Assembly (NCBI GenBank): GCA_963705495.1
Contig: CAVPJQ010000019.1
Location: 27,351 to 91,350 of the forward strand
Source of the DNA: DATBVX01 sp963705495
Lineage (GTDB): Bacteria > Pseudomonadota > Gammaproteobacteria > Steroidobacterales > Steroidobacteraceae
Length of the DNA stretch: 64,000 bases
Direction: 5' to 3'
The notes beneath the pieces are model-generated. The model had not been told where the DNA came from. It searched no databases and worked only from the letters and a program-made list of their open reading frames with translations. Shown here piece by piece: positions 53,678-63,963 of the stretch. Positions within the stretch are counted from its first letter, which is position 1; each line of letters starts with the position of its first letter. Made by a program: the position numbers and the translations under genes.

Positions 53678-56171
53678 CTACTGCACCGTGGTGACCGCGC
53701 TGCCGAGCGCCGCGGCGCAAACCGCCTTCACGACGACTGCGTTGCGGGTCGCTCCGGAGCAGCCACTGGCGCACAACTTGCCCGAGACCAGGCTGCCGAG
53801 CTCGGTGCGCACGGCGGCCAGGATTCGGCTGCGAGGTGAGATTCGTGCCCATCACCTTGTCCACCAGCGGGTTGATGACCTGCGAGGCGGAGGTGTTGAG
53901 ATCCACGTTGACCGGGTCGAGACCCCAGAAGGCCGAGCGTTTGGCGGAGTCATCGACCAGCGCGCTGCAGTAGGCGATCGCCATCTGCGCGATGGCCACC
54001 TGGTGCGAGGCCAGGAACGCCTCGATGTCTTCCACCGGAGGCAACTGCTGCTTCACGGTCGTGAAGGTGTCCTTGACCTTCTGCGTGTTGGGGCTCACGC
54101 CCGTGATCTCGGCCATCGAGGCGTTGATCTCGTCGAAGGTCTTCACGCCGATGTCGGACGGACGCGGCACTGGAGCGGGCGGTGCTGGTGTCAGCGGCGC
54201 GGGCTCGGTCCTCACGTTCGTGTTGGTGCCGATCACATCGAAGCTCAGGAAGAAGAGGTCATCGAGCGGCCCCTTCTCGAGCGACACGATGGTTCCGATG
54301 CTCGCGAGCGGCTGACCGGTCGCGGGCGTGTACAGCGAGTCGCTGATCGCGGTATCGAGCGTTCGATAGGCCTGGCCCACCGGCAGCTCGATGCCGTTCT
54401 CGCCGATGCGCATGGCCCGGATCGGGATGCTGCCACCGGGCGTCGCGGCCGGATCGAGGCTGATGAAGGTCGGCTTGTTGAAGAGGTAGCTGTAGCTGTC
54501 GTACTGGCTCACCTCGAACATGATGTAGCTCTGCGGCACGTTGACCAGGTGCGAGACGCTGAACAACATGAAGTAGCGCTCGCCGACACCCGCCGCGAAG
54601 TTCTGCTGGATCTGCGCCGGCGTGAGCACGCGGTTGTGGATCACGACCAGGCGGTACAGGCCCGTGAACTGGCGATTGCCGGAGACTTCGTTGCCGAGCA
54701 CGAAGGCGAAGGTATCGTCCCAATCGCTCAGGCTCGCATTGCCCGCGGCGTCGCGATCGCCCGTGTCTTCGCCGTTGACGTAGACACGCCGGCCGTTGAC
54801 CGGATCGAAGGTCACGACGATGTGCTGCAGTGTCGCCTGCAGGTCCTCGTCGTCCGCATCGGTCACCAGCGAGGGCGTGCCGTTGCCATCCGTCGCCGAG
54901 CTGCGATTGGCAAAGTCGAGCTGGTACTGCTGCTGCGCCAGCGTGAAGTTGCGCGCCATGTTGCCGCCGGAGTAGCTGACGATGTTCGCGTCTTCCTGCA
55001 TCACATTGGCAGGCGCGACCCACGCTTCGATGCTGTACTCACCCGTCGCGGTGATCAGGTCGTGCAGTTTCTTGCTGGCGCCAGTAGCGCCCTGCGCCTT
55101 GCCGCCAGTCTTGATGTTGATGCCCCAGCCGCCGACCCAGCTGACATCGCCGGAGAGCGTCAGGTTGAGCGCGGGCTCGACGCCACTGGTGTCGTAGGCG
55201 GTCGCGCCGCTGCCGGTCTTGAACTCCCACTTGGCAATCGCGTTGCCGTCGAAGCGGTTGCCGCCACTCGCGACGGTACCGTCATAAAGAGTGAGTGCCT
55301 TGCTGATCTTGAGCGCCGGGTCGATCTGCGTGAGCGGGATCTGATCGACCATCGCCTGGATGGCAGCCTGCATGCGGTTCGCGCTGCCCGGGCAGTCGGG
55401 AGCGCCGCCGGCCGGAATGGCCCAGCAGTTGTGGAATTCATCGCGCAGGCGCACCACCAGGCGCGACTGTGCAGGATTGTCCAGATTGATCTTGGTCTTC
55501 GCCGCCGCGTAGGACTCATCAATGTCTGCGGCCGCGAAGAACGGTGACTGCGGCGTCACTGCGCTCGAGGTATGGCAGCGCGAGCAGAACTGTGTCAGCA
55601 GGTCATGCACGCCCGCATACTCCGCGGGCGGCGTCGCCGGGAAGTTGCGGCTCGAGGCCACGTCCTTCATCGGCGGCGGCAGCAGCTTGATCTGCGTTCC
55701 GCCACCCGCGGCAGCGCCCGCCCAATTCGTGATCCAGGTGGTGAGAATGTCCGCGCAGGCGGCGGGCGAACCGAGCCAGCAGTTGTGGCCCCCGCCGACC
55801 TTCAGGACCATGCGCGACTGCGAAGGATCGCTCAGATTCACGACCGTGTTGGCCGCGTCGTACGCGAGATTCACGTCATCGGGGCGCGCGAACATCGGCG
55901 TCTGGCCGCCGACGGTGTGGCACTGGCCGCAGCGATTCGTCGCCTTGATGTTCTCCCACAGGTTGATGCGAAACGCCTGCACGTCCGCAGTCGCCGGTGG
56001 CGGGCCCGAATACGTCGGCTGATTCGGCGGCGTGGTGACCGGATTCTGCACGGTTTCCGGGCCGCCGCCGCTGCATGCCGAGAGCGCAAGTGCCGTGAGC
56101 GCGACGAGGAGACCGGCGCGCCGCATCCGCGCGGCCGGAAAATCCTGAGTCCTGATGACCGATGAGCTCAT
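53678..56171 (-). CDS. Lipoprotein with two heme motifs and a LamG domain, frameshifted
   Basis: Two frames give an 830-residue lipoprotein. It has a lipobox LSAC with Cys33 and a mono-heme CGQCH at 81-85. A second heme site CSRCH is at 196-200, and a LamG/concanavalin-like domain spans about 300-520. A linker and a C-terminal helical region follow. Near 53823 one extra base shifts to the frame LAAVRTELGSLVSGK, ending at 53678. A strong ribosome site (GGGAGAGGA) precedes ATG 56171. It should be a cell-surface electron carrier or binding protein. Confidence 0.78.
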
Positions 56172-56182
56172 GGTCCTCTCCC

Positions 56183-57378
56183 TCACTGGCCTTTGCAGTA
56201 GACGGCTGCTTCGGCGAATACGCGCTTCAGGCTGTAGTTGTTCGCCTTGAAGACGCCGACGATCCGCCCGACCTCGTCACGATCGGTCTGATCGCTCGGA
56301 TCGCGGAAGCAGACGTTACGAAATGCTTTCTCGACCTGGCACTGCGCGAAGGCTTCGCTGCCTGCGAATTCCTGGCCCAGTGACTTGGCGCCGTCGCCAC
56401 TGCCCGGGCAGCGTTGACGACCAGCCGAGCAGTGCGTTCGGGCCCTGGCGCCAGCGGTTGTCCCAGTGATCGTTCGGCGTGACGTAGCCCGGCTTGAAGT
56501 TGTCCATGTTGATGAGGTACTTCGGCTGCACCTGGCCCGCCGTGTACACGAGCTGGCCCGAGGTCTCGTCGTAGTTGTAGTACGCGAAGGCCTGCGCCAT
56601 CGGATCCATGCCGCTGTGGCAGCCGATGCAGCCGTTCAGAAAGATGCGGCTGTCGCCGCCGGGGCTGCGGCTCACGTCCTGGCGGATACGATCCGGCGGG
56701 CGCGAGGTGTCATGAATCTGCTCGAGGTCATGACACAGGTGATTGATGAGCGTGAAGCGGAACATCGCGCGGTTGGTGCCCGCGATGAAGAACGCCTCCG
56801 AGGCGGCGCGGCTGGTGATGACGCCGGCGGTCGCGGCCGCAGGAATCCCATTCAACGAGGACTGCGTCTGCTGGGTCAGCACGGTGCTGAGGTCCGCGTT
56901 CTGGTCTTCCATCGCCTGGTAGTGGGCGTTGCTGTTCGGCGCATAGCCGGGGGAGATGCCCTGCCCCGTATAGAGAATGTCGGCCGACAGCACCTGGTTG
57001 AACGGCACATCGTCGCGCACCATGCCGATGACGGTCGCGGTGTAGTCGTTGAGCGGTGCGAACACTGTCTGGTCGCGATTGGTCCACGGCGTCGCGAAGT
57101 TCTTCAGCGTGACCGAGTAGAACGCGCTCGAGGTCGGATTCATGGGATCGATCGCGCGCAACGCGGCGTTGAGCGCACTGCCTCCCACGATGTCGGCCTC
57201 CATCTGGTTGAGGACCGTGTCGGTCGGCGGCGTGCCGACCAGGCGATCGTGCATGCGCTTCGCCTGTTCGCGCGGACCTGCAACCGCAGTCGCGGCCACG
57301 ATTGTCAGCAGGCAGCCTGCCAGGGCTGCGCTGGTCGCGGCTGCGCGCCGCGCTCGGGCGTTGTCTCGCCGTGTTCAT
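56183..57378 (-). CDS. DUF1592/DUF1588-like cytochrome protein, frameshifted twice
   Basis: With two single-base insertions removed this is a 397-residue exported protein. The N-terminus from ATG 57378 (GAGGA at six bases) runs into a signal peptide, with a break near 57340; the other frame continues ATSAALAGCLLTIVAATAV. The core has FLNGCIGCHSGMDPMAQAF, the heme-binding block of DUF1588-type proteins. A second break near 56409 leads to GSGDGAKSLGQEFAGSEAF and the stop at 56183. It is 12 bases before the LamG-cytochrome gene. Confidence 0.75.
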
Positions 57379-57866
57379 GGGCGTCCTCGTGTGCATGACT
57401 TCATCCCAAGTCCACTCAAAGTGGCTTCGCGTCGGGCGGCAATATACGCAGCGGTCGAGGCTCGCCGTAATGTCTCAGGACACCGACGTCTCCCGCTGGC
57501 GACATTACGCAGCACGTCACGCGCGTGTATAAGCATCGACATGCACTGCTGCAGGTGATGCTGTTTCCGCGTGCGCCAAAAGAGTGAGGAAATGGCTGTT
57601 TTTCCAGTATCTGCAGCGCATCCGGAAAGTGCGCAGGCATGCTCCGGCACGCGTGATGCGAGTCACAGCGTGAAGCGCGCACGGTGGCTCCGACTGCATT
57701 ACGTTGCGTCGTTGGAGCACCTGGTGAGTGAAGTCGAGTGCGAGGACTTTTGAGAACTGTGATGACGTTCACGCACTGCGCGAGCAGGCGAACAGTGATT
57801 GAGTAAAGAAGCCCGCCCGACACGGGTGAGGCAGAGGCGGATCCGGCTCAAGGATCCGGGGATGAC
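57379..57866. other. Divergent intergenic region of the cytochrome locus
   Basis: About 490 bases without a gene between two divergent transcription units. A perfect 9-bp inverted repeat, CGTAATGTC (57466-57474) with GACATTACG (57501-57509), is separated by 26 bases and could be a regulator site. A GGATCCGG direct repeat lies just before the PD40 gene. Promoters for both directions must be here but no hexamer pair is convincing. Confidence 0.5.
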
Positions 57867-60556
57867 ATGATGATCAGGCACAGCAAGCGAAACGATGCAG
57901 CCGCGACGGTACGGACCGCCCGGAGCGCCGTGGCACTTGCACTTTGCACCCTGGCGCTCACTGCTTGCAGCGGTGGTGGCGGCAGCGGACCGAGTCTCGG
58001 TAGCGGCCAGGGCCCCGATCCGGCGACGGTCGATTTTGCGCTCGCATACGTCAAGCGCACGCTTCCCACCGACCCGATGGCAATGCAGCTCGAGGACAAC
58101 GCCAAGGTCCTGCGCACCTTCAACGTGGACGCCGATCTCTTTCTAAGAGACCGTGCCGCCCCGAGCGCGCCCGAGCACAACATCACTCAGCGCGTCACCG
58201 GCGATACCGAGCAATGGGATGTACGCGACGTCGAGGCCTCGTACGACGGCACGAAGCTGCTGTTCGCGATGCGCGGACCGTTCGACGAGAATGCGAATGA
58301 AGAGGATCTGCCCAAGTGGGCGATCTGGGAGTACGACCATCCGACCGACACGCTGCGACGCGTGATTCCTTCCGATACGGTCGCGAGCGAAGGCCATGAC
58401 GTCGCACCACATTACCTGCCCGACGGGCGCATCGTCTTTTCCTCCACTCGCCAGCGTCAGTCGCGCGCCATCCTCCTCGATGAGGGCAAGCCGCAGTTCG
58501 CTGCGCAGGATGAGGATCGCAACCAGGACGCCTTCGTGCTGCACGTCATGAACGCGGACGGCAGCGATATCCACCAGATCTCCTTCAATCAGAGCAACGA
58601 CATGGATCCGTCGGTGCTCGCCAACGGACAGGTGGTCTTCACTCGCTGGGATCACGCCCCGAACAACGATGAGATGAGCCTGTACCGCGTGAATCCGGAT
58701 GGCACGGGTCTCGAACTGCTCTACGGCAAGCACAGCCACCAGCTCGTCAATACGGCCGAGGACGGTGCAGTTCCTCCAGGCACGCCAGCTCTCAATGGCC
58801 GCGTCATGTCGCTGATCCGGCCGTTCTCCGGAACACTTGTTCGGCGGCGATATCGTCACCATCGACACCACGAACTACGTCGAGAACACGCAGCCGACCC
58901 TGCCCAACGTCGGCGTGCTGTCGGGTCCGGCGCAGGAGCCGGCCACGGTGAATCGAGGTGCAGACCGATCCGACGCGCCCATCAGAGGGTGGCCTCTTCA
59001 GCAGCGTCTATCCGCTGACGGACGGCACCAATCGCATGCTGGTGAGCTGGAGCCTGTGCCGCGTACTCGAGAACAACGTGATCGTGCCCTGCACGCCGGA
59101 TCGGCTCGCCAATCCGGCGACGGTGCCGGCGCCGCCGCTGTACGGCATCTGGATCTACGATCAGGATCGCGATACGCAGATCCCGGTCGTGCCTCCTGAA
59201 GAAGGAGTGATCATCAACGACGTCGTGACCATGCAGCCGCGCACGCTCCCGCCGGTCATCCTGGACAAGGTATCAGGCGTTGATCTGGACTCGACGCTGG
59301 TCAGCGAAGGTGTTGGCATCCTGCACATCCGCAGCGTGTACGACATCGACGGTGTGGATACGGCACCGGGTGGCATCACGACGGTGAGGAACCCCGGGGT
59401 AACGACCGCCGACCAGCGCCCGGCCCGTTTCCTGCGCATCGAGAAAGCGGTTTCGATGCCGGATGACGACGTGCTCGATTTCCGCAATACGGCTTTCGGC
59501 ACCGTCAATTTCATGCGCGAGATCCTCGGCTACGTGCCAGTGCAGCCCGATGGCTCGGTGCGCGTCAAGGTGCCCGCGAACGTCGCGCTGGACATCTCCA
59601 TCCTGGATCGCAACGGCCGGCGCATCGGGCCGCGCCACAACAACTGGTTGCAGGTGCGGCCGGGTGAAGTGCTCGAGTGCAACGGCTGTCACGATCCGCA
59701 GAGCACGCGCTCGCATGGGCGCGCGAACCTGTTCGCCTCGGTCAATCCGGGCGCGCCGACAACCGGTCAGCCCTTCCCGAACACCGATCCGGCACTGTTC
59801 GCCGACATGGGCGAGACCATGGCGCAGACCCTGTCGCGCAACAGCTGCGCGACCGACAGTTGTCGTGCGCTCTTGCCGAGTGTCGATGTGATCTTCGACG
59901 ACGTGTGGACCGACCCGATGGTTCGGCCCAAGGACGCAAGCTTCCTGTATCGGTATGGCGATCTGAAGACCGCGGCGCCGACCTCGTCCGGCTGCATGGC
60001 CGGCTGGTCAGGCGGCTGCCGCATCGTGATCAACTACGAGAAGATCATTCATCCGCTGTGGGGCATCGATCGGACGGTCGATGCGAACAATGACGGTATG
60101 CCGGACGTAGACGGCAACGGCGCCGTCATCAACCACAAGTGCAATACCTGCCACGGTCCGAAGGATGCGATGGGAGCCGCGCAGATACCTGCGGGCCAGC
60201 TCGACCTGTCTGACGGCCCATCCAACGAGCAGGCCGATCATTTCAACTCTTATCGCGAACTACTGTTTTCGGATAACGAGCAGTGCCTTAACATGGGCGC
60301 GCTCCAGGACTGCCTGGTGCCGGGTCCGATCGATCCGGTGACCGGCCTGCCGACACAAGTGACGGTGCCGGTGAGTCCTTCGATGGCTGCCGGGAGTGCG
60401 CGCGCGTCCACGCGGTTCTTCGACCGTTTCGACGCGGGCGGGGGCACGGTGGATCACAGAGACTTCCTGACGCCGGCGGAGAAGCGACTGCTCTCGGAAT
60501 GGCTGGATATAGGTGCCCAGTACTACAACAACCCCTTTGCCGCGCCGCTCAATTGA
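57867..60556 (+). CDS. PD40/beta-propeller diheme lipoprotein (HzsA-like), frameshifted twice
   Basis: With two single-base insertions removed this is an 895-residue lipoprotein with lipobox TAC-SGGGG. TolB/PD40-like propeller repeats are visible in DVAPHYLPDGRIVFSSTRQR and the DPSVLANGQVVFTRWDHAPN region. Breaks near 58840 (CACTTGTT) and 58947 (AATCGAGG) join to the C-terminal part. That part has heme motifs CNGCH (in ECNGCHDPQSTRSHG) and CNTCH (in HKCNTCHGPKDAMG). The form resembles hydrazine-synthase-subunit-related surface proteins, but that enzymatic role is not implied. Confidence 0.78.
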
Positions 60557-60560
60557 CGGA

Positions 60561-61301
60561 ATGCGGTGGCTTCCGCTCCTCGCACTGCTGTTGTACTGCC
60601 TTCCTGCCGGTCAGGTCCGTGCTGAAGAGAAGTACGCGCACGCCGTCGTCGCCGATCCGTACATCGAGCTGCACACGGGCCCGGGGCGCGGCTATCCGGT
60701 GTTTCACGTCGTCGAGCGCGGCGCGGCGATCGAGATCCTCAAGCGACGCACCGACTGGTTCAAGGTCCGCACCGAGGACCGCCGCGAAGGCTGGGTCGAT
60801 AGAACCCAGATGCTGCGTACGCTGCAACCCGACGGCGAGCAGATGGTCTTCAACGATGGGTCGCGCGAAGCATTCACCGACCACCGCTGGGAAGCGGGCG
60901 TTCTGGCCGGCGATTTCGACGGCGCCAGTGTCATATCGATCTACGGCGCGCTCGCCTTCAATTCACAGCTCTCGCTCGAGCTCGGCGCTTCGCACGTGCT
61001 GGGCGAGTTCTCCAACAGCTATCTCGGCACTCTCGGGCTCACGCACGTCTTCGTCCCCGAGTGGCGCGCATCGCCCTTCTTCACTCTCGGCACCGGCGTC
61101 ATTCATACCGAGCCGAGCGTCACTCTGGGACAGTCCGAGGACCGCACCGACCAGGTCGGTTACGTGGGCGGCGGAGTGCGCGTCTACATCACGCGGCGCT
61201 TCATGTTCCGCGCCGAATACCGCAGCTACGTAGTGTTCACCAGCCGCAACGACAACGAGGAAATCGACGAATGGAGAGGCGGATTCGCGTTTTTCTTCTA
61301 G
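60561..61301 (+). CDS. Exported SH3-domain protein with C-terminal outer-membrane beta-barrel
   Basis: This is a 246-residue protein with a signal peptide (residues 1-21), an SH3_3 domain (about 25-85; ELHTGPGRGYPVFHVVERGA, then REGWVDRTQM) and a beta-barrel (about 115-246) ending in FAFFF with a terminal aromatic residue. SH3 domains of this type bind peptidoglycan or peptides. It starts four bases after the PD40 gene stop and its last 31 bases overlap the next gene. Confidence 0.8.
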   Translation: MRWLPLLALLLYCLPAGQVRAEEKYAHAVVADPYIELHTGPGRGYPVFHVVERGAAIEILKRRTDWFKVRTEDRREGWVDRTQMLRTLQPDGEQMVFNDGSREAFTDHRWEAGVLAGDFDGASVISIYGALAFNSQLSLELGASHVLGEFSNSYLGTLGLTHVFVPEWRASPFFTLGTGVIHTEPSVTLGQSEDRTDQVGYVGGGVRVYITRRFMFRAEYRSYVVFTSRNDNEEIDEWRGGFAFFF

Positions 61302-61924
61302 GCTGCGCTCTGCTGGCCGCCGGTTGTGCACATCGCGGTCCGGAGGACATCTCCATTCCGCAGTCGGAGCGGGAGGCCGGCGGAATCATCGTGCCGGAGG
61401 TCGAGCGGCGCGAGATCAAGCCGCCCAAGATCGACGCCGAGAACTTCGAGATCGGCGCGTTCGCCGGCATCATGAGCATCGAGGACTTCGGCACCAACCC
61501 GCTCTACGGCGTGCAGCTCGCCTACCACATCGCGGAGGACCTGTTCGTCGAGGCCGCGGTGGCGCGCACCGAAGCGGGCCTGTCGAGCATCGAGGAACTC
61601 GCCAACGTCCGTGTGACCGAGAATCGCGACTTCACCTACTACAACATTTCCTTCGGCTACAACTTCCTGCCAGGCGAGATCTTCCTTGGCAAGAAGACGG
61701 CGATGAACTCGGCGCTCTACCTCATCGGTGGCATCGGGGGCACCCGATTCGCCCAAGAGGACAAGTTCACCGTCAACTTCGGCGTCGGCGCCCGGGTGCT
61801 GGCCACCGACTGGCTGGCGCTGCACTTGGACTTCCGCGATCACATTTTTGCGACGGATCTGCTGGGAAGTAACAAGGCGACCAATAACCTTGAAGCCCAT
61901 ATCGGAATCACGGTTTTCTTCTGA
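61271..61924 (+). CDS. Outer-membrane beta-barrel domain protein
   Basis: This is a 217-residue protein with a lipobox-like CALLAAGC signal, a short linker (IIVPEVERREIKPPKI) and an eight-strand-type beta-barrel ending in GITVFF. It matches the outer membrane beta-barrel family first defined in Myxococcales and relatives. ATG 61271 lies inside the end of the SH3 gene. In myxobacteria such barrels (GltA/GltB/GltH class) are partners of the Glt machine; whether that is so here is a hypothesis. Confidence 0.78.
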   Translation: MERRIRVFLLGCALLAAGCAHRGPEDISIPQSEREAGGIIVPEVERREIKPPKIDAENFEIGAFAGIMSIEDFGTNPLYGVQLAYHIAEDLFVEAAVARTEAGLSSIEELANVRVTENRDFTYYNISFGYNFLPGEIFLGKKTAMNSALYLIGGIGGTRFAQEDKFTVNFGVGARVLATDWLALHLDFRDHIFATDLLGSNKATNNLEAHIGITVFF

Positions 61925-61970
61925 GGAAACTAGCGCTTTCCGGGAACTGACGAATGGAGGATGGGCAGTC

Positions 61971-62474
61971 ATGGTGAATCAGATCGGTCGCATCGCGCGG
62001 GGCGTCCTGCTCTGCGGCATTCTGGCAACGTCTTTGTCGCTGGCTGGCGACGGTTCCGGCCCGGCACCGAATTTCAGCCTGGACAGCTTGAGCGGCAAGC
62101 CGGTGGCGCTGAACCAGCTCCGCGGCCAGGTCATCATGATCAACTTCTGGGCGACGTGGTGCGGACCGTGTCGCCAGGAGATGCCGCTGCTCGAGCAGAT
62201 GTACCGCAAGTACAAGCCGATGGGCTTCACGCTCCTCGGCGTGAACGTCGAGCCCGATCCGAGCGGCGCCGCCAACTGGCTGAAGGAGACGCCGGTAAGC
62301 TTTCCGATTCTTTTCGATCGCGAAAACCAGGTCAGCAAGCTCTACAATGTGAGCGGCATGCCGAGCTCGGTGTTCATCGATCGCAAGGGCAACGTCCGTT
62401 CTTTGCATCGCGGCTACAAGGCGGGCGATGAGAACGAGTACCTCAATCAGGTGCGGGCGCTGATCCGCGAATGA
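61971..62474 (+). CDS. TlpA-family thioredoxin-like protein 2
   Basis: This is a 167-residue protein with a signal peptide (about 1-25) and a thioredoxin fold. The active site is WCGPC in INFWATWCGPCRQEMP, with a cis-Pro in VSGMPSSVFIDRKG. GGAGG lies ten bases before ATG 61971. It is the second TlpA-like protein of the locus and lies between the barrels and DUF4266/DUF3570. A role in thiol-disulfide or heme-attachment chemistry for the nearby cytochromes is an inference. Confidence 0.9.
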   Translation: MVNQIGRIARGVLLCGILATSLSLAGDGSGPAPNFSLDSLSGKPVALNQLRGQVIMINFWATWCGPCRQEMPLLEQMYRKYKPMGFTLLGVNVEPDPSGAANWLKETPVSFPILFDRENQVSKLYNVSGMPSSVFIDRKGNVRSLHRGYKAGDENEYLNQVRALIRE

Positions 62475-62503
62475 GGACCGGCCGCAGGCCAACGGGAGCA
62501 ATC

Positions 62504-62732
62504 ATGAAACGACTCGCGCTCGCCTTCATCGGCCTTGCAACTCTGCTACTCGTCGGTTGCAGCGGCGTCGAGCCGTGGGTCAAGCCCGTACGAGCGCGAC
62601 CGGCTGGCCGATCCCATCATGTCGAGCAATCGCGATCCGGTATCGAGCGCATACATCGCGCACGTGTTCGAAGCGCGCGAAGGCGCACGCGGCGCGGTCG
62701 GCAGCGCGGGCGGCGGTTGCGGTTGCAATTAG
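62504..62732 (+). CDS. DUF4266 small lipoprotein, frameshifted
   Basis: This is a 75-residue lipoprotein with a signal and lipobox (LLLVGC) and the DUF4266 core. After EPWVKP one extra base near 62588 breaks the frame; the other frame continues YERDRLADPIMSSNRDPVSS to the Gly/Cys-rich tail GSAGGGCGCN, the family hallmark. DUF4266 is consistently paired with DUF3570, as here. GGGAG lies five bases before ATG 62504. Confidence 0.8.
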
Positions 62733-62737
62733 GAGCG

Positions 62738-63877
62738 ATGCGCGCTCACCTGCATCGCCTCCTGCTCCTGGTCGCGCTCACCGGCCTGGCCGGGCGCGCG
62801 CTCGCGGGTGTCCTGCCCGAGGATCGGGCCGATCTCATGTACCACGTCTACGACGGCGGCGGCGTGCAGATCGACGGGCCATCGCTCCTGGTGCGCAAGG
62901 GCTTTCTGGAGAAGGTATCGGTCGTCGGCAACTTCTACATGGACATGGTGTCGAGCGCATCGATCGATGTGGTCACCACCGCGAGTCCGTACAACGAAGA
63001 GCGCACGCAATGGAGTCTCGGCGTCGACGCAATGCGCGGCAAGACGACCTACAGCCTCAACTACATCAACAGCTCTGAGAACGACTACGAGGCCAACACT
63101 GCCTCGTTCAGCTTGAGCCAGGATCTGTTCGGCGATCTCACCACGGTGACGCTCGGCTACTCGCGCGGCTGGGACACGGTGCGACGGCGTGGCGATCCGA
63201 CGTTCGAGCAGCCACTCGACCGTCGCTCCTACAGCGTCGGCGTATCGCAGATCATCACCAAGAACCTGATCCTGGGCGCCGCTTTCGAGACCATCACCGA
63301 TGAGGGGTTCCTCAACAACCCGTACCGCTCGGTGCGCTATCTCGATCCGACCAGCGGCACAGGTTACAGCTTCCAGGCCGAGGTCTACCCACGCACGCAC
63401 ACGAGCAACGCCATTGCCGTGAACGGCAGGTACTACCTGCCGTTCCGCGCCGCCGTCAACGGCGAGTACCGCTTCTACTCGGACACCTGGGGCATCACCG
63501 CACACACCGCGGATGTCGGCTACACGCAGCCGTGGAAGAAGAAATGGATCTTCGACGCGAGCGTGCGTTACTACACCCAGAAGAACGCGGACTTCTACAG
63601 CGACCTGTTCCCGCGCGCCGATGCGCAGAACTTCCTGGGACGCGACAAGGAATTGGCGACCTTCCAAAGTTACGGGCTCGGTGTAGGTGCGAGCTACGAA
63701 TTTCCGGGCGGCTGGCCGCGCTTCGTGCAGAAGGGCTCGCTCAACGTGCGCGTCGAACATCTGTGGTTCGATTACAAGGATTTTCGCGATATTCGTGTGT
63801 CGACGACGCCTGGCACCGAGCCGCTTTACAGCTTCGAGGCCAATGTGCTGCAGTTGTTCGGCTCGATCTGGTTCTAG
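62738..63877 (+). CDS. DUF3570 outer-membrane beta-barrel protein
   Basis: This is a 379-residue protein with a signal peptide (MRAHLHRLLLLVALTGLAGR) and then a beta-barrel of about 14 strands ending in LQLFGSIWF with a terminal Phe. Diagnostic segments are the LMYHVYDGGGVQIDGPSLLV and KVSVVGNFYMDMVSSASIDV blocks. DUF3570 proteins are barrel-like and of unknown function, often next to DUF4266 and TlpA. AGGAG is only two bases before ATG 62738, so the spacing is odd; no better start was found. Confidence 0.85.
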   Translation: MRAHLHRLLLLVALTGLAGRALAGVLPEDRADLMYHVYDGGGVQIDGPSLLVRKGFLEKVSVVGNFYMDMVSSASIDVVTTASPYNEERTQWSLGVDAMRGKTTYSLNYINSSENDYEANTASFSLSQDLFGDLTTVTLGYSRGWDTVRRRGDPTFEQPLDRRSYSVGVSQIITKNLILGAAFETITDEGFLNNPYRSVRYLDPTSGTGYSFQAEVYPRTHTSNAIAVNGRYYLPFRAAVNGEYRFYSDTWGITAHTADVGYTQPWKKKWIFDASVRYYTQKNADFYSDLFPRADAQNFLGRDKELATFQSYGLGVGASYEFPGGWPRFVQKGSLNVRVEHLWFDYKDFRDIRVSTTPGTEPLYSFEANVLQLFGSIWF

Positions 63878-63963
63878 GTACCAGGTTTGCTTGCATAACT
63901 CGTTGCATAACTCGTCGCCTTCCCATTGAGTTATGCAACGAGTTATGCAAGCAAACCTGGTAC
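63878..63963. repeat. Perfect 36-bp inverted repeat with internal tandem 12-mer
   Basis: Arms at 63878-63913 and 63928-63963 are perfect complements with a 14-base loop. Each arm holds two copies of TTGCATAACTCG. The left arm starts one base after the DUF3570 stop. Beyond the right arm a TATTGCGCT element is repeated. There is no T-run, so it is a repeat element (REP/MITE-like) rather than a clear terminator. Confidence 0.85.

Noticed and set aside
52896..56186. A single 1096-codon frame suggesting a LamG-DUF1501 fusion protein
   Set aside because: The stretch between the two parts is Arg-rich out-of-frame sequence. The LamG protein ends at 53678 in another frame and the DUF1501-like protein has its own start and Tat signal at 53651.
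18573..62732. Programmed +1 frameshifting as a shared regulatory mechanism
   Set aside because: The ten sites share no slippery motif, lie in unrelated genes and occur at arbitrary positions, so sequencing or consensus error is much more likely.
62471..63877. A 468-codon frame joining the DUF4266 signal peptide to DUF3570
   Set aside because: The DUF4266 core and its stop at 62732 lie in the neighbouring frame and DUF3570 has its own signal peptide from 62738.
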